Of a stretch of 64,000 nt of DNA, positions 11,610-24,569 are shown piece by piece. A program made the translations under genes and the position numbers. This stretch comes from Tillus elongatus (taxonomy: Eukaryota > Arthropoda > Insecta > Coleoptera > Cleridae), in the NCBI GenBank assembly GCA_964006375.1, contig OZ023267.1, positions 17,555,971 through 17,619,970 on the forward strand, given 5' to 3'. Within the stretch, counting starts at the first letter, position 1; each line of letters opens with the position of its first letter. Under the pieces are notes generated by a model. That model saw nothing but the letters and a program-made list of their open reading frames with translations, was not told the DNA's origin and ran no database searches.

Positions 11610-14110
11610 CGGTTTTCCTACGGGATCATCCTAAGTCTCCCTTAGAACATCCACGGGAGGCTTTACAAGCTCGGGGGAGAAAACTATGGTGTTTTTACTC
11701 CAGACGCACTTCCCCGGCTGTAATATAATAAACCAATCACTCAGAAATAGAGACGCCGTACTGGCGGGCATCTAGAGTGGAGTGGACAGTCGCTAAAGTG
11801 GTGGCTACTTGGAGCAAAATCAGAGGGGCCATTAACAGCTTCAAGCCATTTAAGTCCCCGGGATTTGATGGCATAATGCCCATCATGCTCCAACAGGGTA
11901 AATACATACTGGCGCCGGCATCTACCCTCATTATGAGGGCCAGCCTGGCTCTGGGGTACATTCCGAGGGCATGGAGACTGGCCAGGGTTGTATTCATTCC
12001 TAAAACTTGGCGTCCAACAGACCAGGCAAAGTCCCTGAGGCCAATAAGTCTAATGTCGCTCTTGCTAAAAACAATGGAAAACGGCTCGACCGGCACATTA
12101 GCGGCAGTGTACTGGAAGCATATCCCCTACACTGCGGACAATATGCATACAGAGCAGCAGTCTCAATAAAACAGCACTGCACCAAGTGGTGCTGAAACTG
12201 AAGAATACGCTGGAGAACAGGGAGGTGGCGCTGGGGGCCTTCCTAGACATAGAGGGTGGCCTTCAGCAACACCTCATTCGGATCGGTACTGGCAGCTGTC
12301 AGGGAGCGTGAAATAGAGGAGACCTGATGCAGGTGGATCGGTTCCATGCTCAGGCACAGGGTGGTGTTCACCTGACTCGCGGGAGGGACTCTGCTGGCGG
12401 GGGTCGCGGCGGGGTGTCCACAGGGGAGCGTTATGTCTCCCCTGCTCTGGTGCCTAGTCGTGGACGTCCTGCTAGGGACACGCTCGGGTGGGAGGTGCGA
12501 GGTACAGGGCTATGCGGACGACATTGTCATCATAGTCCGAGGAAAGGTTACACACTCAGTGTGGGAGCGCATGCAGACAGCACTGAAAGTGGTGGAAAGG
12601 TGGACGGTTGACCAAGGGGTCGGGGTGGGCCCGGAGGAAGCAACTGTTATACCGTTTACGAGGAGGAGGAAGTGGGAGAGCCACAAAACTCTCACTCTAT
12701 ACGGTAGAAACATCTCAATGGCCAAGGAGATCAAATATCTTGGGGTCGTATTGGCCTCTAAGCTAACCTGAAACGGCCACATCGAAAAAATACTGCGTAA
12801 GGCAGTTATGACACTAGCCGTCACTAGGCGGCTATATGGAAAAACGTGGGGACTACGACCTAATATGGCCCACTGGCTGTACACAAGGGTGGTCAGACCA
12901 TCGTTAACATATGCGGCACTGGTCTGGTGGCCTAAGGTGACACAATCCAGTGCCAAACAAAAACTAGACAAGATCCAAAGGATGGCTTGCCTAGGCAGCA
13001 CAGGGGCCATGACTTCAACCCCAACAGCCGCCATGGAGGTGTTGCTGGATCTGCCCCCTACCCTTGGTTATCATGGGGTAGGCCAAGCTAGGACTATACA
13101 GACTAGCCTGCAATGGTAAACTGAAGATTATCCCAGGCTTCAGCGGCCACTGCAAAGATCAGGAGATCGTGAAGGAGCCCATGCTTGAAATGAGGTCAGA
13201 TCTCATGAGCCCGCGAATCTGCAGGGAAAACAATTTTACAGTGGAAATCCCCGACCACGAGGCATGGCAGGTGTCTATTCGGAAGGACCGAGGGTAAGTC
13301 ATAGTATTTCCTTCGGAGCCTATGTAACGGTCTTTCAGGCCGAAATGTACGACATCCTGTACTGTGTGCGGGAGAACAAGAGGAGGGATATACCAACAAG
13401 CGAATCCTCATAGCCACAGATAGCCAGGCAGCCCTTAAGGCCCTAAGTAGCCCACGGGTAAACTCCAGGCTGGTAAGTGAGTGCCAAGACGAGACGAGCG
13501 ACCTGGCTGGACAGAATGAGGTCACCCTCATCTGGGTTCCGGGTCACTTGGGGGTCAAAAGCAATGAAGAAGCTGACAGTGTCGCGAAAAGAGGGTCAGC
13601 AGAAGCATTTATGGGACTAGAACCAGTTCTGGGCGTGACAAAGAGCACTGCCAGAGGTGCCATCAAGTCCTGGGTCAGAAACGAACACAGGGTGTACTGG
13701 ACAGACTGTCCAGGGCTCAGACATGGGAAGTCAGTAATTGACGAACGGAGTTCAAAGAGAACTATGGAGCTGCTAAATCTTAGCAGAGGACAGCTCAGAA
13801 ACATAACAGGTCTCTTAACGGGACACATGGCCGTCAAGAAACACCTTCATAAAGCGAGGCAGACTCTGCGGCGAGTGGGGAATCAGCCCAGCACATCTTG
13901 TGCGAGTGTAAAGCTCTGGACTGCAAAATACATATAATCGACGGTCAGTCTAGACCGGAGACAGCAATATAAAACTTCACCCTACCAATTGCTGTGCAGA
14001 CTAGTTCAAGACACAGTGATTTTGGAATGGGTGGAGTAGAAAAACTAAGGGCATGCACAATAAGCCAAACGCTGCAGTGCTATCCGGGCGGCAAAGAGGC
14101 GGACGAGCCC
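11610..14110 (+). mobile_element. R1/I/LOA-like LINE remnant with RT and RNase H
   Basis: The remnant is a chain of plus-strand frames. At 11640-11730 there is linker sequence (TSSGEKTMVFLLQTHFPG). At 11777..12169 the RT entry has INSFKPFKSPGFDGI and FIPKTWRPTDQAKSLRPISL. At 12433..12771 the catalytic GYADDIVII and the thumb KEIKYLGVVL follow, and at 12808..13119 VRPSLTYAALVWW. Then comes an RNase H domain with Glu in QAEMYDIL (~13340), Asp in ATDSQAALKAL (~13425) and WVPGHLGVKSNEEADSVAK (~13540). A His/Cys stretch, ESAQHILCECKAL, is near 13890. This order is that of the R1/I/LOA groups of insects. Several frameshifts and stops separate the pieces, part of the palm before YADD is damaged, and the endonuclease is missing. 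Confidence 0.82.
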
Positions 14111-14580
14111 TGAGGGAGAAAAAACATTACGTTTCACAGGCGGATAGCTTGCTCATCTCTGACGCCTATCGCCTCCGAGAGAGTAAAAGGCGCAGACTGC
14201 AAACAGAAACTCCTCCAGGTGGGGCTGAAGGCATCTGTGGCAGCGAACGTCAGCTTCCCCTGGCTCCAATGATTCTCAGCTAAGCTACCTAAACCAAGAC
14301 GAGCTACCATCGAGTCCCTTCGACGGTGATACCTGTAAACTTCAATTAACAAAGGGAAAAAACGACTACCAGACAACATTTCCTACATACGAGCTTTTAA
14401 CATCGCTTCCGCTGCCTGCACCTGGTGCTCGAACTGGAAAAACAATAAGACGTAAATAATGAATGCCAATGATCGCTCTCTGCTCAGAGTGCCGGATCTC
14501 GATCGTACCTGAAAGAGACCCTCTGCCGCCTTTCTTGGACTGACAATATAATATTCAACGTTGTGTCTTCGCCACTTAAT
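14111..14580. other. GC-richer sequence downstream of the LINE, unidentified
   Basis: It may include the 3' UTR of the R1-like LINE. I recognise no gene or tRNA-like structure. Confidence 0.3.
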
Positions 14581-14584
14581 GTTA

Positions 14585-14800
14585 TTGTACGTCCACTTCT
14601 TGACAATTTCCTTACTTGGCGAAATTCCTCCTACTTTTTAACAACCCGATGCACCGTACTTTTACTAATTTGCCTATCCGAATGAAAAGTATTAAATAAA
14701 GAGCGAACTTCTTCCAAAGATTGTTGACGATCACCATATCCGTGCATCATCAAGATGTCAATGCGCTCATATTCTGTGAGTTTCACCGCCAGTTTAAAAG
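14585..14800 (-). pseudogene. Helix-turn-helix head of a Tc1/mariner-type transposase
   Basis: The minus strand reads FKLAVKLTEYERIDILMMHG, then YGDRQQSLEEVRSLFNTFH and ISKSTVHRVVKK, followed by a stop at 14631..14633 and further similar sequence. This is the N-terminal DNA-binding head seen in insect Tc1/mariner-like transposases. The catalytic part is absent. Confidence 0.5.
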
Positions 14801-15634
14801 ATTTTAATCACGCAAGGAAATGCGAAACAGAGACCACAATTGACAGGTGACAATGTCATTACAGCATTCGAATTGCCTGCTTTATTGACACCAGTACATT
14901 TAAATAGGTATGCAGATCTTGATTTTACGTTATCATTTATTCATTCTTGTGATGCTATCTTACAAATTACAAAAAACATGTTGATGTTTCAGAACGTAGT
15001 TTTTTATCATGTATCCGAAAATGCGAGGAAATACAAAGTTTTCCTTAAAAAAATTAAGTTGAAGTTATTTTCCGTTAAACTGGAAGTGAGAAAAAAGTGA
15101 ATGTGTTATAAAAAAAGGCTTATATGTGACCATTCGTCATTACAAAAATCCAAAAAAATTGCGTCTTTAATAACAGGGATATTCGCCCGTTCCGGGATTT
15201 CTTACTAACCCTGTATATAAAAATATATTATAAAAACAGTCCCGCACAACCTTCATTGTTTAAACCCTCTTAACTAGGCGTAACATGAAAAATTCATTTG
15301 GGACCTTTTAGCCGCTGAAACGGAGCCGGTTTAATGGACGAATAAATTTATTTGATATCGTTTCATTGAATCTAGATGGCTATAATATTATTCGATCCAA
15401 ATACCGAAACAACTGGTTAATCAATCATTTCAACTCGAACAAAAGATAATTGATTGCTCCTCTATCACTCAACATGAGGGATTATCAAAAGGTAAACAAT
15501 GCGCCCATTCTTTTACGCGTGGCAAGAATATTGAAAATTCCTTTCGCGCTGTTGTAATCGGCCAAATATGAAAATAGCGGTTCGTATAGTGTCCATCCTC
15601 CAGCGCTCTTGCTCCAGTATAAATATACAGGATG
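14801..15634. other. No gene seen
   Basis: No supported feature. Confidence 0.35.
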
Positions 15635-16310
15635 TCTGGAAATTATGTGTCAAGATTTTAGAGGGTGATTTCTCATTAGAAATTAACGCCACAAAGTCTT
15701 ATACATTTTTTTCTAAAACCGAATATTAACGAAGATACAGGTGTAAAAAAATAATAATTTTAAAGTTTTTTTTTTAGATACTTTTTTTATTAGTGATTTG
15801 ATTTTTTCAAATCATCTACATGTATTACTAGTGCCCTTGTGGATTAATGTTCCACATATGATGCAAATACTCCAGTGCCAAAGGGCCTAACCTGACCATA
15901 GCCTCTATGACCCACAACTTTTTGTTTTCGCTAGTTAATTTAGACAGCACCATGTTCAAGAGCATCAAAAATTATTTAAAAAATTATCTTTTGTTGCGAT
16001 ACGATAAAATGAACCGATTTTGAGAAAAAACACTTCAAAAATTTTCATGGTTTAACCCTGTGTTAAATTGATTTGAAAACAAAAGCTTGAAGTTGCCTTG
16101 GAAACTTTTGACATATAATGTTCATGTGAACTATTCTGTTGTGATCATTTGTGTGTAATAAGTATTGTGATTCAAGCTCATAAAACGAATAATAATAATA
16201 ATTATAATCCATACTCAAATCCTGAACTGCGCGACATGCATTATTATTATGACTTAGCTGCGGGAAAATCAAGAGCAAGACGTTTGTACCGAGAAGCGAG
16301 GTATGTAACC
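15635..16310 (+). mobile_element. Tc1/mariner-type remnant with DUF4817-like head
   Basis: It starts near TACAGGATGTCTGGAAATTA, the kind of start common to insect Tc1-like repeats. At 16185..16300 the plus frame reads NPELRDMHYYYDLAAGKSRA followed by RRLYREAR, which fits the DUF4817-type helix-turn-helix head. A GTATGTAA donor-like sequence follows directly. The rest of the transposase is not found. Confidence 0.42.
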
Positions 16311-16719
16311 GCCCTGTGTATAAGCATATAGGAATATTTTAAATCTAATTATTAATTAACATTATAGTGTAGTTTATGCAATTCTGCATTTCAGCATTTA
16401 TAAATGTTTCCTTTATAATACGTATATCTACTTTAGCAAGTTTATTTAGATCATTAACTCTGTTAACCTTAATAATGCAAATTAGTATCTTTTATTGTAA
16501 ACTTCCACACCAATGACCTGATGTCACACGATCGACATCATACCACCCAAGTTATTGAATATGTGTAGATTTATAATTTTAATCAGTTTTGTATTAGACT
16601 TAGCCTTGTGTCTTTGCAGTTCTCGTATTTTTTAATGAATTGTAACTCACCAAGCTTTGAATAAATAAATAAATTTAATTTTAAAGCCGTAAACCGGAGT
16701 TACAATTTATTTAGCGTTT

Positions 16720-17000
16720 ATAAACAGAAGGATTCCACGATCGCAGTGGTTCAGTACTGTCCACTAGCGATTAGGTGAGTTTGGCTCTTTTAAGACCAGG
16801 CAGTTTGATGTCGGTCGCGAATGAAGGACTCGAACTCCTGGGACTGAAGTTGACACCAAGTTAGCGTCATCAGATGATGAAAAGTTCTAGATTTTTCATC
16901 CTCTGACGCTAACGTCTTCAGAGAAACTATCGTCAGGTCTTTTAAAATGTGTTGTGGTGATTTGGGTTCTCCAAGGGTACTTATGGTTTTAAAGAATATT
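16720..17000 (+). repeat. Diverged Penelope-like hairpin element end
   Basis: The inverted arms GTTAGCGTCA...GATGAAAA (~16862-16884) and TTTTCATC...CTGACGCTAAC (~16894-16913) face each other. They are followed by AAAATGTGTTGTGGTGATTT and CTCCAAGGGTACTTATGG, shared with the hairpin at 20436..20689. The hammerhead-like core is broken in this copy. Confidence 0.45.
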
Positions 17001-17285
17001 TCACAAACTTTTTGGATCGCCTTGTTACATGGCCAAAACGTGGGCCCATCATTAGGATCCCGCGACTAAAGAGGAATCAATAGACTGGAAACATTCCAGT
17101 TTCCCACAAAACAAAGAATCCGTGTTCAAAAGTCGGCTGAGAAGATTCTTATCTTCTGAGATAAATATGATGAAATTCTGCTGGATTTTCTAAAGCAAGT
17201 GAACTGCCACGACATTTTTGTACTGATTTTCTAACTAAATTACGCGGAAAAATTATGGTGCTTACAGATAGGTATATGCGCTGCA

Positions 17286-17288
<3 letters not shown>

Positions 17289-17380
<92 letters not shown>
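17289..17380. repeat. (TA)n microsatellite, left of mariner
   Basis: A pure TA run that ends exactly where the mariner terminus TGAGGGAGG begins. Confidence 0.9.
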
Positions 17381-17384
<4 letters not shown>

Positions 17385-18670
17385 GGAGGTTCAATAAGTC
17401 CGTGACTTTTTAAATTTCCCGCATCTTCACAGGTAGGGCAACACTACTCCTCTCAACAAGTATATGTCAGTAGACTCCTGGCAAATTTTGAACAAGCTGC
17501 GTCATTTAGTTTGTGCTAGATAGCCATTGAAAGCAGACAATCTCTTGAGTTATAACGAAAATGAAAAAAAGTGAATTTCGTGTGCTCATCAAACATTATT
17601 TTTTGGGGAAAAAAACCATCACTCAAACCAAGGCTAAGCTTGATAAATACTATGGGGACTGCACCATCAATTTCCATGGTACAAAAAGTCGCTGACTGAA
17701 TTTCGTTGCAGCCGTACAAACACAAATGACGCCCAGTGTTCTGGACGCCCAGTTGAGGTCGCTACACACGAAACAATTGAAAAAATTCACGATAGTGTGT
17801 TGGCCGATCGGAGATTGAAAGTGCGGGAGATTCTCGAAACCATAGGCATATCACATGGCTCAGTGGTTTCGAGTTTGCGTGATCACTTGGGTATGAAAAA
17901 GCTATCCGCAAGATGGGTGCCGCGTTTGCTCACAATCGACCACAAGCGCAATCGTGTAACAACTTCGAAGGAGTGTTTGGCGTTGTTCAACCGCAATATG
18001 GACGAGTTTTTGCGCCGTTTCGTAACCGTGGACGAAACATGGGTTAACCACAACACACCAGGGACCAAGCAGCAGTCAAAAGAGTGGGTTTTTCCGCGCG
18101 AATCGGCTCCGAAGAGGCCAAGGTGGGTTTGTCAACCCATAAAGTCATGGCGAAGGTTTTTTGGGATGCACACGGGATAATACATATTAATTACTTTCAA
18201 AAGGGCAAAACAATCAATCGCGAATATTATACCAATTTATTGGTAAGATTAAATTACGATTTGAAGAAAAAACGACCGCATTTGGCCAAGAAAAAAGTTA
18301 TTTTCTTCCAAGACACTGCAAGGGTGCAAACATGTGTAGCCCCCATGGCGAAATTGTATAAATTGGGCTACGAATTGCTCCCTCATCCACCCTATTCTCC
18401 GGACTCAGCCCAGAGTGACTATTTATTGTTTCCAAACTTAAAGAAATCGCTCGGCGGAAACTGATTTGACTCCAATGATGAAATCATTTCACAAACAAAT
18501 ACCTATTTTGGGGACCTCGACAAATCTTATTTTTCGGAAGGGATAAAAAAAGTTGAGAAACGTTGGACGAAGTGTATAGAGCTCAAAGGATACTATGATG
18601 AGAAATAAAATGATTTTTGTCAAAAAACCCGTGTTTTATTCAAAAAGTCACGGACTTATTGACCCGAATG
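17381..18670 (+). mobile_element. mariner element inserted in a TA array
   Basis: A perfect 21-bp inverted repeat (17391..17411 and 18642..18662; core CAATAAGTCCGTGACTTTTT) lies near both ends, with less conserved outer bases. TA repeats flank both sides, consistent with mariner's TA target. The total length of about 1.29 kb is the family's usual length. Confidence 0.88.
17561..18608 (+). pseudogene. mariner transposase (DD34D), frameshifted
   Basis: The ATG at 17561 (KKSEFRVLIKHYFLG) opens the first helix-turn-helix. A stop after GTKSR (~17693) and a frame change lead into SLTEFRCSRTNTNDAQCSGR. The next frame (17797 on) carries LGMKKLSARWVPRLLT, close to the mariner WVPHxL motif, and the first catalytic Asp in TVDETW. 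A second shift near 18120 leads to the frame with FFQDTAR (second Asp) and YSPDSAQSDYLLF (third Asp). Exactly 34 residues lie between the last two, the mariner DD34D spacing. The TAA stop at 18606..18608 overlaps an AATAAA signal. All three acidic residues remain, but the frameshifts prevent a single product. Confidence 0.85.
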
Positions 18671-18674
18671 AATC

Positions 18675-18743
<69 letters not shown>

Positions 18744-18866
18744 AACTGATCATTGAAATCGGTTTCAGAGGCCCTAATTCGCGCTCATTTGAAGAAATTT
18801 TCCGAAAGTCTCACCATTGATACTTCTCTAGTAGTGAATTTTCTTAATGAAAATTCACTAAAAATT
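18671..18866 (-). repeat. HINE 5' half with TA array, right of mariner
   Basis: TA array (18675..18740), then the reversed 5' block (GCGCTCATTTGAAGAAATTT) ending in TAGTGAATTTTCTTAATG and AAAATTCACTA. Confidence 0.55.
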
Positions 18867-18907
18867 AAATAAAATGAAGCTTCATTTCAAACTTGTGCAA
18901 AGCTTGA

Positions 18908-18908
<1 letters not shown>

Positions 18909-19002
<94 letters not shown>
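18909..19002. repeat. (TA)n microsatellite
   Basis: About 94 bp of TA. Confidence 0.9.
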
Positions 19003-19004
<2 letters not shown>

Positions 19005-20435
19005 ACATAAAATTTTTATGACTATTATTATCATTATTTTTATTATTTTATGACAGTGAACTCTGTATAGTTCACTGTTCTATACTGACTAGTTAAAGAA
19101 AACTTTCAAATGTCTCAAGTCGTGATTTCGTCATAAGCGAATTTGTTCTATGTACATTCATTTAAAAAAAAATCTATGTTAATTTGCTAAAAAATAGTAC
19201 TTCATCAAAAATTGTGTAAAACATTTCATAAAATAACAACAATTTTCAGCATGAGATATAATTTACTTAATTATCTGCCCAACTCGCTGAAATATCAGAG
19301 CACGATATTTGTTTATGATACCTCCTCGTATATGCTTTGATTTTTATCTCAATAATTTTCTTTTCCATCTCGTAGTGCTGCATCCTGTTAATTCTTGTCT
19401 ATTTTACGAAATATTAATAGTTCTTAGGTAAGTTATTTTTATCAGTTAATATCACCTTTCACCAAATTTTGGAGAAAAAAGCATGAAATAATGGTTCCTA
19501 AAATAGTTAACTCTCTAAATCAGATTCTGCTATTATACTTTTTGCAGCTTATCATAACTTTAGTTCAAAGAAGGCATTCAAAGAACGTTTAGCCATTCCA
19601 AAATCCTGCACGCTCTTTAATATAACCGAACATATCTCGGCAGTGATTCTAATGAGGACATGAAAATGCGGACGGAACATTCTATTACGTCATTAAGAGT
19701 TGTGATTGAATGCAAAAACGTGGCGCGCTTTTTAAATTCGAGTGGTATCTGCAAACGTCATGTTTAATGCAGGTCGCGTGTTAGGGACAAATCTTGGTTC
19801 TTTCCTGCCAAGCCGCGTTTACAGGAATTAACGATGATGGAGTTAAACCCGGAAACAACAAGATTAGAAGTTTAATGCTCGGGACTGATAACCATCCAGT
19901 ATTCAGACTCATTATGGACTTTTTATCAGTCCATTCAGCATGTAATTGAATTCCCTGTATAATGTGATTAGGGACTTAAGCCTCGCAGCTGCGATATGGA
20001 ATGATGTTCTTCTGGATATTGTTTACTCCAACGACGTATTGGCTAAAGCCCACGCTTTATAGGAAAATGAGAGCGATTAACACCCTTGATATCAACCATT
20101 TTAAACTACGACTATAACGGAAAACATTAACCAAACATTGAATTCGGTTCTCACCTACATAAGTGAAGCTTTTTTGACACTGAATTTAAGCTCTTAATTT
20201 TTAGAAGGGTTAGAATTATTCTGATAACAAGACCTGTCATAATAATTAACTTTAGTGCCTTTTTGTGCTACATGAGAACACAATTGTTAAAATTGTTGTT
20301 ATCTAGTCGCCATAAATGATTTGACGTAAAGCGCATTACTAAAGTTTCAATCGATTTTGTGTTTTTGTTGTCGCGTCTATAAATAACGGGTCATGATAGT
20401 CTATACGCGACGTAGCCTCGTCAAAGAAACTATAA
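19003..20435. other. No gene seen
   Basis: Non-coding. The stretch near 19060-19140 (GTTCACTG..., CGTCATAAGCGA) resembles 51400-51475 and is a diverged dispersed repeat. Confidence 0.35.
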
Positions 20436-20689
20436 GTACACTTTGAGAAAATACCCAAATCACCACAACACTTATTTCAGAGACCTTACGATCGTTTCGT
20501 TGACCAAGTCAACATCTTCAGAGGAAGATAAATTCAGAATTTTTCAGAATTTATCTTCCTCTGAAGATGTTGACTTGGTCAACGAAACGATCGTAAGGTA
20601 TCTGAAATAAGTGTTGTGGTGATTTGGGTATTTTCTCAAAGTTTACTTGTTAGTGCTCATCACAGGTTCCAGTTTTCACATAGTGAAAT
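20436..20689. mobile_element. Short hairpin element, Penelope-like, with 9-bp flanking repeat
   Basis: A near-perfect palindrome (20434..20648, centre about 20541) is followed by a single-copy tail CATCACAGGTTCCAGT. The tail is also found next to the Penelope-like RT piece near 26950. AAACTATAA occurs directly before (20427..20435) and directly after (20690..20698) and is a likely target-site duplication. The arms contain CTGAAGA...GAAAC hammerhead-like cores. Confidence 0.6.
20546..20612 (+). ncRNA. Hammerhead-like ribozyme motif
   Basis: CTGAAGA (20561..20567) is followed by a 6-bp stem GTTGAC/GTCAAC, GAAA (20584..20587) and a short CG/CG arm, then TA and AGG pairing with CCT before the core. 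This is hammerhead order, and such motifs are known in Penelope-like elements. One extra T lies between the core and stem II, so activity is uncertain. The reverse-complement arm carries a second copy. Confidence 0.42.
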
Positions 20690-20811
20690 AAACTATAATG
20701 TTATTTCCAGCAGTTTTGTCATTTCATTGCAGCTTCGTACCTTATATAACTAGGCCAAATTTTTCGAAAGTTTTTTTTGCCTGCCTCGTCCCTGCTAGCA
20801 AATTAAAAAAA

Positions 20812-22246
<1,435 letters not shown>

Positions 22247-23115
22247 GTGGACGCAGCAAGTGCGTTATGGTAGCGAATTTTCGTAAACATGATTTTAATG
22301 GCAAATATGTATTCTTTTTAAAAGAAGGACATTTGGTTGGTAGTATAACGTATATATTAGTAACAATCTACCGCATTTCATTAAAATAGCTTTGTTGTTT
22401 CAAAAAATACAAACATTTTCGGAAAATAAACTTTAAAATTTCCAGAAAAAAATATGGTCCTATTTTCCTGCCCAACGAACCTCTTTAAGCAGTTTACACA
22501 CCACAAATTGCTTTCAGTAATGTTACACAAAATTATATTTTTCACAAAAATTCGACAACTTTTTTTAAAATAACTTACTAACCATTTATTATTAATTACC
22601 TGCATATCACAAAAATCATACAAAAATAAGTTCCACAGAAACACTAAAAACATTTGTGCGAAAACTTTTAAAATTGAGCCACTAATTAGGCGTGCCCGTA
22701 TAGGGCAGTTCGATTTTTTCGACGAGTAATACAAACAAAAAGCTCTCTGAATGCGTCATTTTCATGGAGCTCCGCTATCTATTGATAAAAGCGCCGTTTC
22801 ACAAGTTGTGATATGTGTTTGAAATATGTGCCAAAAACGTGAAAAGTTGCAAAACAATTGAAATCACTCAAAAACGATAAACGATATCAATTTTTTTTCT
22901 TACTAACATGCATTATAATTTGCTGGAAAACACAAAAATGCAATAAAATAAGGGATTGTTCTATTAAAAAAAGAAAGTGTGTATCACCAACGACTTATGG
23001 GCCACCCTGTGATTGTCAAAATAAGTTTATAAGACGCAGATACCATATAATTAACGTTTATACTTTTTTGTCATATCTTGTATAATAACGGATATATTGA
23101 GCTTTTTTTTAATAC
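22247..23115 (-). mobile_element. Second HINE copy, head-to-tail with the previous one
   Basis: It starts at once with GTGGACGCAGCAAGTGCGTT and repeats the previous copy's order up to GGCCACCCTGTGATTGT and GGATATATTGAGCTTTT. It lacks the TA array and the 5' half. Confidence 0.5.
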
Positions 23116-23399
23116 GTTTATTCCTCGTTCTGACTTTTGTGGGAGCGTTTTTTCACTGGCATGAGGTCTCACCAACCGATATTGCACTGCCATTGACTTT
23201 TTGTATTTAATTTACGTTTTGAAACACTATTTTCGCGTTTTAATGACTTTGTCTGTTCTACATGGATGAAATGATCTTTGTGTGATTGGATAAGTTGCTC
23301 AATTAACGCTTGAATCTATTTTTTAGCATTTCATTGACACTGCCGTCGTCTATTTTCATGTTATTTACGTTATTTTGTTTTTTAAGCGTACTTTTGATT

Positions 23400-23598
23400 A
23401 AGCATTCACTAAAACTTGAGACTGTAGAAACCTAAGACATTCCATCTCATTTAGTCTGGTTCTCTTTATTATATAAGACAATATTTTTCGATTCATATTA
23501 TTGAATGCTTTTTCCCTGTCTACAACGTATTTCTACTTTTCTCAATTCTTCTTTCTCCTACTGTTTTAAGCCTTCTGCTGTTATTTCGTCTAGAACAT
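23400..23598 (-). pseudogene. RTE-like reverse transcriptase remnant
   Basis: The minus strand reads VLDEITAEGLKTVGE and, in another frame, DREKAFNNMNRKILSYIIKR. These resemble the ITAEMLK..GE and D.EKAFD..NR..L steps of RTE-type reverse transcriptases, with an internal deletion. Confidence 0.42.
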
Positions 23599-23599
23599 G

Positions 23600-24569
23600 T
23601 ACAACCAAGTTTTTTGTATAAAAAATTAATCTAAAGCAAAAATAATAAATGAGTAATGATATAAGTTTCTGTAGAACTATAGTTTCCACAAAACCTATTT
23701 TTATTTATGTTACACATAACCATTCTATAAGGTAAATAAATAAAAATAAATATAGTAGATTTACGTCACTACACAAAATCGAATTGAACGAGGCCACATA
23801 GATTTTGTCACAAAGCATTGTATTTAAATGTTTTATAAAATGAAACCGTTAATTCTCAAAGCCAAAAGCTAAACTAATTTGTTAAATTCAACATGTTCGC
23901 CTGGAATTTAATCAAACCTACGGTATTTATTGCTATTGACTTTGCAATGCTTTGCAAATATAGATGTTTGCATTTTGTAAAATCTACTTTCAAGTTTACA
24001 CGTTTTTAGGTTTCAACAAAATAAATAGTTTAGCCTAACTACAACATTTTCTGTTATCGTTTTTCTCTGAAGTAAAAAAATAAAAGTAAGCGAAGCCAAT
24101 TAGCTCGTGCATAAGATTGTCTAATTCAAATGTTTCCATTAGCTAAAAGCATTGTCCAAAAATGACCCTTATTGTTTTTGTACAATCTATTGTCTTTGTT
24201 TCTCTATTTATTTTGAGAAAGGCTACATGTAATAAGAAATTCATTGTTACACTACATCCTTTTATACGGAACTAAGTGCATTGTATGAAATTCCATACCT
24301 ATTTGGAATTTTCCTGAAGTAGCTTCGTTGCTTCGTTCGTGCTAGTTTAGTTTATTGTATGGTAGTTAAGCGCGAGTCTCGACACTTGAAATAATTTTAT
24401 GAACTCTTCAGTTCATAGTTGTAGTTTAGCACTTGTTCAAGCACGTCTCACAATATAAGGCGGAAAATAATCAATACAAAAGTCTGATATATTATAGCTG
24501 AAAATAACATAGTAGTAATTCTACAATTCTATTACGTATAAGACAGCTTGGGGACGCATGATTTATTTA
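23600..24569. other. No gene seen
   Basis: AT-rich. No supported feature. Confidence 0.35.

Noticed and set aside
11737..12096. Reverse-strand frames over the R1-like LINE
   Set aside because: The plus strand has clear RT and RNase H motifs. The reverse frames are shadows.
14111..14540. Possible tRNA-derived SINE in a GC-richer stretch
   Set aside because: No A/B box pair or cloverleaf could be made out by eye.
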